Shown here one piece after another: positions 12,790 through 24,356 of a DNA stretch of 64,000 nucleotides. Under the pieces are notes generated by a model. That model made no database searches. It was given only the letters and a program-made list of their open reading frames with translations, and was not told the DNA's origin. A program made the translations under genes and the position numbers. The DNA comes from Aplysia californica (Eukaryota > Mollusca > Gastropoda > Aplysiida > Aplysiidae). Location: the NCBI RefSeq assembly GCF_000002075.1, contig NW_004797295.1, forward strand, positions 550,638 through 614,637, read 5' to 3'. Numbering within the stretch: the first letter of the stretch is position 1; each line of letters starts with the position of its first letter.

Positions 12790-13215
12790 AACCGAGCCAG
12801 GTGGATAGAGAACCAATTAAACTCCTAGAACAGTCCAGTATAATACATATGTCGCAATAGAAAGCGTAAATTCCTGCTCAGCAGCAAGCTCTAATTATGC
12901 GCTTTACAGTCTATAGGGCCTACTATAACCCGAGCAGACCTAATAGAGCTAGCATTCTGAAACAATCTCAACTTCCTGGGAAGCATACAGAGCAAAGTGC
13001 TATTTATAGGCACGAAAACACAAGTAACAGTATTATACTGACAAGATCTTTCGCTGTCTAACTGGATACTCATTCCCACCTGGGTGAAGTAAGGAAAATG
13101 CGTGTATAATACCTTTCCCATGGACACAATGTCTGGCCTGCGGCTCGAACCCCCGAACTCGCAACAACACGATTACGAGGTCCGGTAACTTAATAACCAC
13201 TATACTACCGACACC
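12790..13215 (-). mobile_element. tRNA-derived SINE, family V
   Basis: The minus-strand head (GGTAGTATAGTGGTTATTAA ... GGGGGTTCGAGCC) is tRNA-like. It is followed by TTGTGTCCATGGGAAAGG and CACCCAGGTGGGAATGAGTA, the body common to many invertebrate tRNA SINEs, and a tail with CTGTATGCTTCCCAGGAAGT that recurs at 33795. Confidence 0.72.
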
Positions 13216-13984
13216 ACATTATAATGAAGTCCAGTGACAGCAAAGACCGACGGTCTTTGGTGACAGTGTGTCCATGGAGAGGATGTAAGCACCGGACAAA
13301 GTAGAGTAGGAGAAAAAATCCCAAAACCAAAAAGGATGCGGTGTAACAACGAAGAGGAACAAACATGGAAGACAATTAGATCTAATGTACCGTATTGAAC
13401 TGAACAAAAAATGCAAAGGAGGGAAGACGAATAATTAAGTCCGTTTTTTTTTTTTATCCCCTCCCCTTTTAAATCAAACAAAGAGGACACGGCTCGTGTG
13501 AAGCCATTCTTGATGATCACATTGATATTATGGTACACACATCATGTATTATAGTTTGAGCAGATCCGAAAACAGATAGCACACCTTACTCCACTCCATC
13601 AAGAGCACAGTTTCTTGATCCACGTTTACTTAGTACAGGGGAAATAATATGGACAGATAAGTCGAAGAGAAATAAAAAAGTGAAACCAACGCACCGTAAG
13701 GAGCGTACGGTACACGTAAGGACGTAAGGACCGTACGGTACACACGAAAATGTCGAAACCTGGAACCTAAACGGTGTTAAACGTTGTAGGCCTACTTTAT
13801 TTTAAAATCTATTATATTGATAGGCCTATAATACACAGTTAAAAACGTGCTCACTACATTGTTCTGACAAACAACAGTGAGACAAAATCACAAAAACGGC
13901 CGTGCCATAAACTAAAATAGTGATTTATTTTTTTTGAGTGGCGCATTTTAAGTGGGGTACCTCATGTCAGTCATCTGAACTGAT

Positions 13985-14160
13985 TGTGTGGTGTAGTGGT
14001 AGGCGCTTCGCTGTTGCATGCAAAACATGTGAGTTCGATTCCTGTGTTGGGAGCATTTTTAGCGAGCATCTCTGCCTTTCTACTTTCTGTTAGAATGCTG
14101 TATTATTCTCAGTAGGCAGGGCTGAAGACATCTAATTCCTACATGATATAAATAAATAGT
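13985..14160 (+). mobile_element. tRNA-derived SINE head, family G
   Basis: TGTGGTGTAGTGGTAGGCGC (A-box like) and GTGAGTTCGATTCCTGTG (B-box like) are spaced as in a tRNA. It is too diverged and embedded in repeats to be a working tRNA gene. A relative is at 15019. Confidence 0.55.
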
Positions 14161-14179
14161 GTACTCGATGTGGGGGTGG

Positions 14180-14636
14180 GGTGTAAGTGTTTTACGGCGC
14201 TTGCAACTGCTTAAGGTCACATGAGCGCTCGGGACTCACCAAACATGTTCAGTTGGTGGGAAATTTTGAATTTTGTCCGGGTGGCGGCCGACGCCTACTC
14301 TTAATACTCATCGATTTTGGACGACCATGGAACTTGCACACGTGACCTCCGAGATGTTTCGCCATTGTCCGAGAAGGCTAGGTGTAGATCTTACCTATCA
14401 TAAGATCAGGGGTCTGGCTGAAAGATAGCAGCAAGAAAGAGAAGTAGACGCAGTAGCTAGAAAGCTGCAGAAAAAATCAGGAGCCCAGAGGAGGGGGCAA
14501 AGGAGGCGAGGGGGTGGGGACAAATGCAAACAACAGAACATTGTAGAACAAGAAAGGATGTGAAAGGATAACATTTTAGAGATTCGAACCCGGGACCTAA
14601 GCCTATGAATGAGAGGCGAACACCTTAACTGGTGGG
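14180..14636 (-). mobile_element. tRNA-derived SINE, family A, near full length
   Basis: The tail (GTTTTACGGCGCTTGCAACT) comes first on the plus strand, then GGGTGGCGGCCGACGCCTAC, the CT-rich body in reverse, and the B-box region GATTCGAACCCGGGACC. Confidence 0.82.
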
Positions 14637-14818
14637 AGTGTGAAACTTACAATAACAATTATTGTTCAAAAATACATTTCAGAAATCCTCAATAGATTCT
14701 CTAAGTAGCATACATCTTACTTTGTCGTGTGATTGTCAGTTTGCACGCCAAGATTTGCTCGTCAAATTTCACTTACAAGTGTGACTTGTGACATGAAGAC
14801 TGAGACTCGAGGGTCCGA

Positions 14819-14849
14819 CCCCCCCCCCCCCCCCCCACACACACACACA
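14819..14849. repeat. Poly-C followed by (CA)n
   Basis: A run of about 18 C passes directly into CACACACACACA. Simple repeat; the length may be unreliable in the assembly. Confidence 0.9.
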
Positions 14850-15018
14850 AACAACAAAATAGATAAATAAATAAATAAAAATATAAATAAACAGTAAAAT
14901 AAAAACACGGCTTTCCTCATGATATTTTTTATTTTTAAAAATTATTCCATGAATCCATCCACCCTCGGCAAAGATCTTATAAGTTATGGACTTCGAATAT
15001 CTATTAAACCAGCGTCTA

Positions 15019-15230
15019 TGACGGCGTGGTGTAGCGGTTAAGCTCTCCGGCTCCGCACATCGCACACATGAGGCTCAAGGTCGATTCCCGAGTGGCGAGA
15101 AATATTTTACTGCCATATCTCGTTCGTATGCTGCTTTTTTTCTGCGAGTATGTTGTATGCTGTAACTTGAAACCCTCTAATCTTAGGTTGGCCCTGTCGG
15201 GAAAGGTTGGACCCCCCCCCAGCCCTTCAA
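15019..15230 (+). mobile_element. tRNA-derived SINE head, family G
   Basis: GGCGTGGTGTAGCGGTTAAG and AGGTCGATTCCCGAGTGGCG form tRNA-like A and B boxes, followed by a body with CTGCCATATCTCGTTCGTAT. Related to the copy at 13985. Confidence 0.6.
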
Positions 15231-15239
15231 ACGATCTAA

Positions 15240-15410
15240 ACTGTGTCTATGGAAGTGTCACTGCACCTACTTTTTTTTTTTTTAAGGGAGGGGGGGAGGG
15301 GTCCCATTTCTGATAGGCTTGCTGTGGCTGAACAGGCCCACAAGGGAATTCCAGTCCCTGTTGCAGTGGCTGCACTTGTGAGTGACGTCTTCCTGCGGTG
15401 GTAGCCTCTG
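15240..15410 (-). mobile_element. LINE 3' end, cut off by the transposon at 15411
   Basis: The minus strand encodes KCSHCNRDWNSLVGLFSHSK, the CxxC...GLxSHxR zinc-finger-like C-terminus of the same LINE family as 19311-20785. It continues that copy across the inserted transposon. Confidence 0.72.
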
Positions 15411-18400
15411 TAGTGGGGCAGCTAATTGCAAAAATCGGCCGAATCATTCACATCGTCATACAAGCACCAAAATTGGCACACATATCCATTATGACATGCG
15501 TATTCATAAATCGAACGTTTACCACGCAATTTTTTAAAAATGGCCGCCATTTTTCAAGATGGCCGCCATTGCCGGTATGCGCAACCCTATAACTATAATG
15601 TCACACAGCATGAGGCAGTAGAGCAAAATATATGATTTTGGTGTCAAAATATATGTAATCAACCATGAAGAATCCAAATTTGCATATTATGCTTACACGA
15701 TAATCACCACCGTAATATGTTTTTTGAACATATAACAATTGAAATGATAGATCCAAAGAAGGTGCCTCTAACCACAGACACCCAAAGGGTCGAGAGACTC
15801 CATTCCCCATCTTCACTGGTCTGTCATTGTTTGCAAAGACCAGGCCGAAGAAGCTCGTACAGATGGTCCAGGCAAATGGATTAAACGTATCCTATGATTG
15901 AGTGCTGGAGATGTCCGCCGAGCTGGGGGGGGGGGGATGCTGTTGTGTTTTAGTACATCAGAAATGGAATCATCTGCTCGGTGGAGCTGCGAAGAGGACT
16001 GTTCACCTCTTCAGCCACAGACAACATGGTGAAGACAGTCCCAGAACTTCCAGACTTTTATGCGCACATCAAACCTGCTCATTTCACCAATAAGAGTCCA
16101 TATCCTCCTGAAGTGACTAACATGACTCTACCAGACTCATGGAGATTTTGAAACCACAGCTGACTAGAGCATGAATGGCCCAGAAAGTCTTCATCTCAGA
16201 GGTCCATGACAATGTAAACATCTCATGGTCTTCCCATTACGCAGACAAGAAGAGGGGTCCTGTTTTCAAAGCTTATACAATGTATATTATATCCACTATG
16301 CTGCCTCTGCTGAGACACCAAGCCCACCCTGCAGCTACGGTACGACATGTCATAGACAAGATTAGGGATGCAGTGAGGTTTCTTAACCACGGACAAGTGC
16401 CTGTGATTACAGCAGATCAGCCGATATATGCCACAGCCGAACAGATCCTGTAGCAGTGGCCTAAAAATTATGGCGAAAGTCAATTCGTCATCATGTTTGG
16501 AGGATTGCATATTGAGATAAATGTGCTGCGTTCACTCGGTTCCCTCTTTCAAGACAGTGGGTGGACAGGAGCTCTACCTGAGGCGGGGGTAGCTTGATCT
16601 GGCTCAGCAGATTCTTTCCTATCAGCTGCAAGTCTCACCAAGACCCGCCAAACCCACCAAGTAACAACGTGCAGCCCCTACCAGTTCCTGAAATCAGCCC
16701 AGTCTTCATACGTAGAAGAATGGGCTGACCCGAAGTTTTGAAGACTGATGTGAACATCGCAGACTACAGAGCCCACAGTTCTGTTACTGGAACATTGTAC
16801 TGACAATGGAGTTAGCTGTTCTGCTATTCATCAGGTCCTTGAGAACTTCTAACGTCAGACTCTACCGTCAGGCCTTATGTCAGCTTATACCATATTTAGT
16901 TGCAAACAACAACGTGAACTATGCACGGTGGCTTCCTATACACCTGATAGATATGCTGACTTTGGAGATTTCATGCTGGGAAATTGTTGTTCACAAATCC
17001 AACATAGATTTCTCAGGAATGGCAGTTGACCAAGCACATGAACAAGCCAATGCAGTAATCAAAGGTGATGGAGGAGCAGTCTGAATCACTGAAGATCCAT
17101 CAGCACTGAGAAGATGGATGGTTGCCGGCCCTGCTGTGTCACAGCTCGTTGCACAGTATGAGGAGGCGTCAGTATTGAGGGATGTCTCAGAGCAGACGAA
17201 ACATCAGGAACAGACACTCACGTGCCAGAGAATCTTCCTGGAAATGGTCCAAAGGTTGACAAGCACGCTGGAGGACATAGGAAATCAATTTCAAGAAGAA
17301 TCTGGAAATCTGCTCAGTCTGGACACCAACGATATAGCATCCTCTTGTAGTGCTAATAAGATTGCTATAATTCATCCTTTACTTTAACTGAGAATTCATC
17401 TTTTGAGGCGCACTTAGAGACACTAGAGCATGAAGATACAAGCTCGTTCTATGCACAATAATGAAGGCAAAAATTGACTTCTTTCAGCAATTGCCATTGA
17501 AGGATTTCTCAAAAGCCAGCTTTTCTCAAAATTATTCATTTCCTATCAGAACAGAGAATGCGATCTACGTGAGTTCTTCCGACTCGAGTATAAGTCATGT
17601 CCAGCATCTCTGAGTCATGGAGGAAGGCTGCATGTCTGCCAGAAGTCACAGCTAGCAGCCAAACTGGAGGACAAGATTACACTGCAATCACTAGGAAGCT
17701 GATACATGTACAAGAAGAATCTTCCTACATTGGATACTGTAAAACGGGGCTTCAGAACAGTCATGGTAAAAGCCAATGACCTAGATGTTCTTGTGATTGC
17801 TGTTGCCATTTCTCACAATTACAGGAACTGGGACTCCAGGAAATGTGGCTAGCTTTCGGGCAAGGACGAAATCTGAAGGGAATCTCGGTGCATGAGCTCA
17901 CCACAACCCTCACTCCAGAGAGGAGCAGTGGTATTCTGCTCTTCCATGTCTTTACAGGCTGTGATCTTGTGTCTGCATTCTGTTGAAAGCGCAAAATGCC
18001 AGCATGACAGACGTGGGATGCGTGTCCTGAAGCTGTTGATGATGCACGACTGGAGGTCTTGTCCAGGAAGCACAGATCCTAAGAAGCTATTCCACCAACT
18101 TGTACAGCCCTTGTTCAGCACATTAGACGTGCTGCATACCAGTCAGCATGCATATGGAGCCGGGCTTTGGAGTGTCAGTTTGAAGAGGAAAGTCCTGCAG
18201 AAGAGGGCTGGAAACAAGAAGAAGACTGCTGGAGTATCCTATGGTCTGAGCTCCAACCAATTGCTCAGAGTTGCCAGCAGCTTACGAAATGCCAGTGCAA
18301 GACGCAGTGTCGTGGACGTTGCAAGTGCTACAAGTTCCGTTTGAGCTGCACAACAATGTGCAGCTGCACCTGCTGAATTGGAGTGATTAATGCTCAGCTG

Positions 18401-19310
18401 GTCATGATAATGATTTTACATGCAGGTTTACCATATTGTAGGCCTACTTTGCTTAGCTTACTACTTACTCATTTCCATTGTCATATATTACACAATGTAA
18501 CATCTTGTTAAATATGTGTAAAAATCAGCAAAATCCGTATTTGAGAGCTTTTCATTCATTTAAAAGACTTCCCTTTGTTATATTCTAATTTTCAATCGTC
18601 AAAAATGTCAGAAACGATTTTGGTATCCTTAAAACTGGATAAGAAGAACCATAGGTGTGCCAAAGAGTCTGTGAATGGCCGCCATCTTGGAAAATGGCCG
18701 CGATTTTAGATTTTCACGTGGCTGGCAATCTTTTATGAAATAACAACTCAAAAGTAATGTGCATGCCAATTTTGGTGCTTATATGACAATGTGAATGAAC
18801 CACAGCGGCACAGATATATTCCAAAGAGCCCTCAAATGGCCGCCATCTTGGAAAATGGCCGCTATTTTGGATTTTCTCGTGGTAAGCGTTCTACTATGAA
18901 ACAACAGCCCTAAAGTCAAAAGTAATATGTATGCCGATTTTGGTGCTTGTATGACAATGGGAATGAACCAAAGAGGCACTGATATACCAAAGAGCCCGTA
19001 AATGGCCACCATCTTGGAAAATGGGCGCCATTTTGGATTTTCATGTGGCAAACGATTTTTTTAATGAAACAACAGCCCAAAAGTAATGTGCATGCCAATT
19101 TTGGTGCTTGTATGACAAGATGAATGAACCACAGAAGCACAGATATACCAGGGAGCATGCACATGGCCGCCATCTTGGAAAATGGCCGCCATATTGGATT
19201 TTCACGTGGTAAACGTTCGTTTTATGAAACAACAGCCCAAAAGTAATGTGCATGCCAATTTTGGTGCTTGTATGACAATGTGAATGATTTTACACTTAGC
19301 TGCACCACTA
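15411..19310 (+). mobile_element. 3,900-bp inverted-repeat DNA transposon (Academ-like candidate), broken
   Basis: The ends are TAGTGGGGCAGCTAAT on the left and, on the minus strand, TAGTGGTGCAGCTAAG on the right, each followed by CATACAAGCACCAAAATTGG and an ATGGCCGCCAT palindrome. A CTG lies directly outside each end (15408-15410 and 19311-19313), consistent with a 3-bp target duplication. Between 15,770 and 18,380 decayed plus-strand frames resemble a multi-copy animal protein family: PVITADQPIYATAEQI, VIMFGGLHIEINVLRSLGS, NYARWLPIHLIDMLTLEI, AVDQAHEQANAVIKGDGGAV, and a Cys-rich tail CKTQCRGRCKCYKFRLSC. A 3-bp duplication and an eight-cysteine tail fit my memory of Academ transposons; this class is tentative. 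Several breaks disrupt the frame. Confidence 0.72.
18640..19310. repeat. Four tandem ~160-bp units forming the right end of the transposon
   Basis: ATGGCCGCCATCTTGGAAAA or a close variant starts units near 18678, 18837, 19001 and 19164, each followed by GGATTTTC, an ATGAAACAACAGCCC-like block and CCAATTTTGGTGCTTGTATG. A partial unit precedes the first. The left end of the element has only one inverted copy (about 15437-15580). Confidence 0.85.
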
Positions 19311-20785
19311 CTGTTCTTTTGGTGACGGCGTTTGTCCTCAGCAGCCTGTCGCAGTCGGGCTTCACCTCTAATGACACCAGCCGGCAGCGCTTGTCTCCAT
19401 TTGTCGCAATCGCACGCCAGTGTCTCCCATTTCCCAGTGTCCATATCGAGCGATTTTATTATCTCGCTTGCACACATCTTTGAAGTGAAGATGGGGGCGC
19501 CCTTGCGCTCGCTTTCCGTAGGCCAGCCGTAAAATAAGTCCTTTGGGTTTCTTCCATCCGGCATGCGATGTACGTGACCAAGCCAGCGGAGTCGGCGCCG
19601 CCGGGGCTTGGTGATCAAACTTGGGATCTGCGCACGGGTGAGAAGTTCGATGTTGGTGACTTTGCCGCTCCACTGTAGGCCTATATCATTATCAAGGATA
19701 CGCCTTAGGCTGCGCGTGTGGAATGCGTTGAGGATTGTTTTCCTGTCTGCTGTACAGGGTCCAGGTCTCGCTTCCGTACAGCAAGGTGCTGAGGACGCAG
19801 ACCCTGTAGATTGTTAACCCGGTCCGAATCGTTAGCTTGTTGTTTCCCCAGGATCACTTTTTCAGCTTTGCGAATGTCGTGGCTGCGCGCCCGATCCGTT
19901 TGTTGATCTCAGCATCCAAAGACAGGCTGTCTGCCACGGTTGAGCCAGGGTAGGTGGATTCATGTACCTCCTCCAGCTTGTAGTTGCTGATCGTTATTCC
20001 CGGAGGCTGCTCTACGCCCTGGCCCATCACGTTTGTCTTCTTCAGGCTGATAATGAGGTTGAAGTCTTGACATGCACGAGAAAAGTCGTCCTTAAGACCC
20101 TACAGCTGTTCTTCTGAGTGAGCTACCAGTCCTGCATCGTCTGCAAACAGCATGTCTCTAAAGAGGACTTTGCAGAGCCTTGTGTTTGCTTTCAAACAGG
20201 GCTGTACAACTTCCCATCCGACCTGGTGTGAAGATATATACCGTACTCCATCGGTTGACATTCTGAAGGCATGTTTCGGCATGACAGCAAAGAAGATGCC
20301 GAATAGGGCAGTGGCAAGTATGCAGCCTTGTTTTACACCATTCTGGATGTTAAATGCCTGGAAGGAAGAGCCGTCAAACTGAACGACGCCCTTCATATCT
20401 GTGTGGAAAGACTGGATGACGTTGAGGAGCTTCGGTAGACACCCAATCTTTGTGAGGACTCGGAACAAGCCCTCCCGGCTTACGAGGTCAAAGGTCTTGG
20501 TGAGGTCGATGAAGGCAAGGTAGAGCGGTCATCCCTGTTGTTATCTGCACTTCTCTTGTAGCTGTCTTTGGTAGAAGATCATATCAGTCGTTGAGCGCTG
20601 AGCCCTGAAGACAGACTGTGATTCAGGATATACCTTGTCAGCAAGTTTTTGTAGCCTGTTCAGGATGACTCGTGCGAAGACCTTTCCAACAATGCTAAAC
20701 AGAGAGATCCCACGATAATTATTACAGTCTCTCCTACCCCCTTTGTTTTTATACAGGGTGACTATCTTGCAGAGTAGGCCCTTTA
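19311..20785 (-). mobile_element. Non-LTR retrotransposon, RT and C-terminal region
   Basis: Reading down the minus strand: YKNKGGRRDCNNYRGISLFS (RT start), QSVFRAQRSTTDMIF, GVKQGCILATALFGIFF, the catalytic box as LFADDAGLVAHSEEQL (FADD in place of YADD), then RLRWLGHVHRMPDGRNPKDL. The 5' endonuclease part is missing. It carries frame breaks and is interrupted at its 3' end by the transposon at 15411-19310. Confidence 0.85.
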
Positions 20786-20892
20786 GTGCGGTCAAAAATT
20801 CGTGGCGCAACTTATCCTCAAATATCTTTATAACAGGTGAATTAATGTCATTCATACTCTACACAGCAGTTTGTCTCAATTTGTCTTAACTT
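20785..20892 (+). mobile_element. Extra left end of MITE family M
   Basis: TAGTGCGGTCAAAAATTCGT and about 90 further bp repeat the beginning of the element at 20893 almost exactly, then stop. It lies between the LINE and the full MITE, so the end has been duplicated or left behind. Confidence 0.7.
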
Positions 20893-21574
20893 ATAGTGCG
20901 GTCAAAAATTCGTGGTGCAACTTATCCTCAAATATCTTTAATGGGTAAATCAATGTCATCCATACTTTGCATAGCAGTTTGTATCAATTTGTCTTAACTA
21001 AATCATATTTTTCCAGAACAATTGGGGATAAATTATAAAAACTTTTCTTCATAAATTTATATAAAATTACTTTAAATCTCGGTCACACGTAAAATGGTAT
21101 TGTTTACAGCACTTCCCGCTCCTCACACACATTTATTTGATTACGCATATATATATGGCCTACGTCACGGCTCATCGATGGCAATTTTTACTTGCATAAC
21201 TTGTTACAAGAAATTATTCTTATTGTGAACACATTTTTGCACTAAGGGCTCTCAAAACATGCGTTTAATAAGCATAATGTCCCGATTAGAAAAACCTGAC
21301 GGACCTGCTATTAAAGGCAATATTGCCCCAGCTGTGTAAACATTTACAAATCTGTAGAAACCACCCACTTGGATTTTTTATTGGTATTTATTATGGAATT
21401 TTCTAGTATACAGCTTGCAGGTGTTTCCAAAAATGTTGATCTGTTAAGACAAATTGATACAACTAATTACTGATACAAGTCACTGTGCAAAAATTGGAGA
21501 ACCTAGATCTATGTTCGATAGTTGAGGAGATATTTGAAAATAAGTCGCACCACGAACTTTTGACACCGCACTAG
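20893..21574 (+). mobile_element. MITE family M, full length
   Basis: Terminal inverted repeats TAGTGCGGTCAAAAATTCGT and, on the minus strand at the right end, TAGTGCGGTGTCAAAAGTTC, about 45 bp each, enclose AT-rich non-coding DNA. A second copy lies inverted at 28775-29395. Confidence 0.8.
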
Positions 21575-21910
21575 GCCTATGCCTATAGTCTTGTTCGCTG
21601 CACTGCAAGAAAATCTGGTAACCGGAAGCGTATGAAAAATCTTACGCGGCCCAGCTGTGACTAGCCTAACTGACACTACTGTCAACATAGAGGCTAAGTG
21701 TCAAGATCAAATTAGGCCTATTGAAGCGTTAGAAGGTGAGGCCGGAGCATATTTAGGCAAGGGTCCCCCCGACCTAGAATTTAGTTAACTCTAGATCTAG
21801 AATCTAGTCAGTTCTAGAAGTCAACTCTAGGTGTCTCTAACTCAAGAGCCAAATAGAAGACGTTACATTACTCGGAGTACTGACACCTCCTGTGGCGATT
21901 TTGTAGTCAA

Positions 21911-23075
21911 GAGTAGGGGAGTTTCAGGGGGGCTTGCCCCCCCCCCCCCCCAGACCTAATAAAAATATGCAAGTGGCTATTCTCCGGCGTCGCACTGGTC
22001 AATAGATGGGAAGCTATTCTCCGGCGTCATAACTAGTCCTAGTATACCTTTCATTATATTTTATCTATGGTAATTCAAATTGCCTACGTTATTCGGAAGG
22101 ACTTATATATACTAGATATCTAGATCTAGATCTAGATTCTAGTATAGCTTGCTGTTTAACTTATTTCTTGTTGTAATTTTCGATAAATTTAACTGACATG
22201 TCGCGACTTCAGTGCTTTCTTGGGTAAATTTTTACTTTCACTCCCGCACACAGATGCACTGTTTCAGGGGTCAAACTGCTGTACCGTTTGCTGCAGATCA
22301 CACATAAAGCCACTAAAACTGTCGCTTATCAATTATTTTCAAGACAATTTCAAATCTAACTGTAAAATATCAAATTATATGTAAAAACAGGGGGGCATGC
22401 CCCCCTGTAACCCCCCACATTTTCTTTTACACCAGTGGGGCAGGCCCCCCTGGAACCCCCCGATTGGTCCTAAGCATGTCTATCTCGGTTAAAAACAATC
22501 AAATATTTCAAAAACTATTAATTTGCGACGGGAATGAAGTTGATATTCGTGTTCAGCGCATCAATATTTAGTAGAAAATAGACAACTGGTAGCTGAGTGT
22601 GAGACGGGAGGGAAAGTAAAAAAATACCCTTTCTTGTTGTATCTCCATTTTTGTAAACAGTGAAAAAGTGACTCCTTCTAATGCTCACTCTTTGTTATGA
22701 ACTCGCCGCGTCAATAGTTGTGAACACATTTCTTCTAGCACCCAACATAATTCTAAATTGGAGGAATTGGGGCAGTTTGTGTTTGAAAACCTATCGTCTA
22801 TATCAATGGAAGTGGCATGAAGTGGTAAAGTTGTGGGAATTTTTTTCCAAGACAAACAGATGAGAGAGGTATTTGCAAATCTGCGCCGACAAATTATTAG
22901 TAATAGACCGGCGGCGCAACGCCGGGGAATAGCTTCTGAACTATTGACCGGCGCCACGCCGGAGAATAGCCACTTGCTAAAAATATGGAGGTGGGAGGGT
23001 TCAGGGAGGGGCATGCCGCCCCTGAATTTTATCCTAATTTGATATTTTGCAGTTAGGTTGCATCCCTACTCTTTG
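21911..23075. mobile_element. Inverted-repeat element with G/C-run arms
   Basis: Left arm: GAGTAGGGGAG, TTCAGGGGGGCTTGCCCC, AAGTGGCTATTCTCCGGCGT, AATAG, AAGCTATTCTCCGGCG. The right arm is the same series inverted (about 22905-23073): GAGTAGGGAT, GGGGCGGCATGCCCC, AAGTGGCTATTCTCCGGCGT. A third GGGGGGCATGCCCCCC palindrome lies inside near 22390. No coding capacity. Confidence 0.72.
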
Positions 23076-23169
23076 TGTAGGTAGCCTATTTCAAATAGTA
23101 TTTGGTCATCAAGACTTCTGGACTTCTTCTCTGGATGTATACAAATGGATCGTGGACTTTAACGAACGG

Positions 23170-23212
23170 AACTAGGTCTACAAGATCACCCCCCCCCCCC
23201 CCCCCCCCCGTT
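23170..23212. repeat. Poly-C run
   Basis: About 21 consecutive C residues; the true length may differ from the assembly. Confidence 0.85.
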
Positions 23213-23464
23213 TACAGTAAGTTTAGTGGAAACTAACCACTCCCGTCACAAGTGACAAACATCAGTGGCGAAGCGTCTTTGTTCTAGAATCTAGATTCTA
23301 GATATCTAGATGATAATAATCAAAATAATCACTGCTTCCCTTCCTAATTTTGAAACAATGGTCGCTGTCAAATTCACCCATGGACGTAAACCTCATAAAT
23401 TAAATGAAAAGTAAAAAGATGTTCATAATCACCAATGAACAGTAGGCCCTGCCTAACATTCAAA

Positions 23465-24350
23465 ACCGGAGTGATTATTCTCACCCGGAGTGAGGACAAA
23501 CTGGATATTATTCGGGTGAGAATAAAATTGATACTATTCTCACCAGTTTTTTTCATTTCGGGCATCATTACATATGACCCCTGTCGCCTGAGCGCTCCAG
23601 GCGACAAAACTCGTCTCCCCCTCTCACTCCGCTGAGCGCGCGAGGCGACTAAAATCGCCAACGGGCGGGCCAGCTTTCGAGTGCGGGAGGCTACTATTGT
23701 CGATTTGGGGGGAAAACTAATCTTTTGACCAAACAGCGTCACCTTTTGTTGCTACAGTATTAATTTATTGGTTCTGTAATGGACAATTAACAATTTTACT
23801 CTTGAATGGTTTCAATCAAAATTGAGAAAAAAAATAAGCTTAGGGTCAAGGCACTGCGTTCCTTAAAAATAATCGTGGGTTCTACTAGGGATAACAATTA
23901 AACATGTTTTTTTTAGTGTTGTAAACAAATTAATGCCAATTCTAACATTACAATGAATGACAAACTATTACTAGATTCTAGATCTAACATTATCATTAAA
24001 CAGCTTTCAATTATGGCTATTATTTTTTAAAAACAAACTACTCTGGCAAGTGAATTCCTTTCTGAATTTAGAATATATACACTTGTCAAGGGTTTTGATG
24101 AATATGTGCATACTCTCAACTCAAGATTTAAAAATATGAAATAATAACAATCCCCGTGGGAGTCTAGAAAAATCGGCCAGCGCTCTGGGGCAGGTCACAA
24201 ACCTCTTACAATTCACAAATTATTTTGTGTCATCCGTTCTCAACGCCCAGGTAGGCCTAAAAATCCATTGCATTCTCAGACCGGGTGAGAATAATATTCA
24301 TTTTATTCTCACCCGGGTTATATTTTTATTTTCACCCCAGGTGAGAATAA
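23465..24350. mobile_element. Candidate element bounded by CGGGTGAGAATAA hairpins
   Basis: The left side has TTATTCTCACCCG at 23475 facing CGGGTGAGAATAA at 23513, and a third partial copy near 23535. The right side has a perfect 13-bp stem with an 8-bp loop (24282-24294 with 24303-24315) and another partial copy at about 24340. The interior includes an inverted repeat GTCGCCTG/CAGGCGAC at 23583-23605. Confidence 0.55.
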
Positions 24351-24356
24351 CGACAG

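Noticed and set aside
13136-13215. Possible tRNA gene on the minus strand
   Set aside because: The A and B boxes are present but the sequence continues into a SINE body; the acceptor stem is not paired. The same applies to tRNA-like heads at 7990, 13985, 15019, 25252, 31840, 39165 and 59145.
23583-23605. GTCGCCTG/CAGGCGAC hairpin as another micro-palindrome
   Set aside because: The arms are only 8 bp with a 7-bp centre, and no direct repeats flank it.
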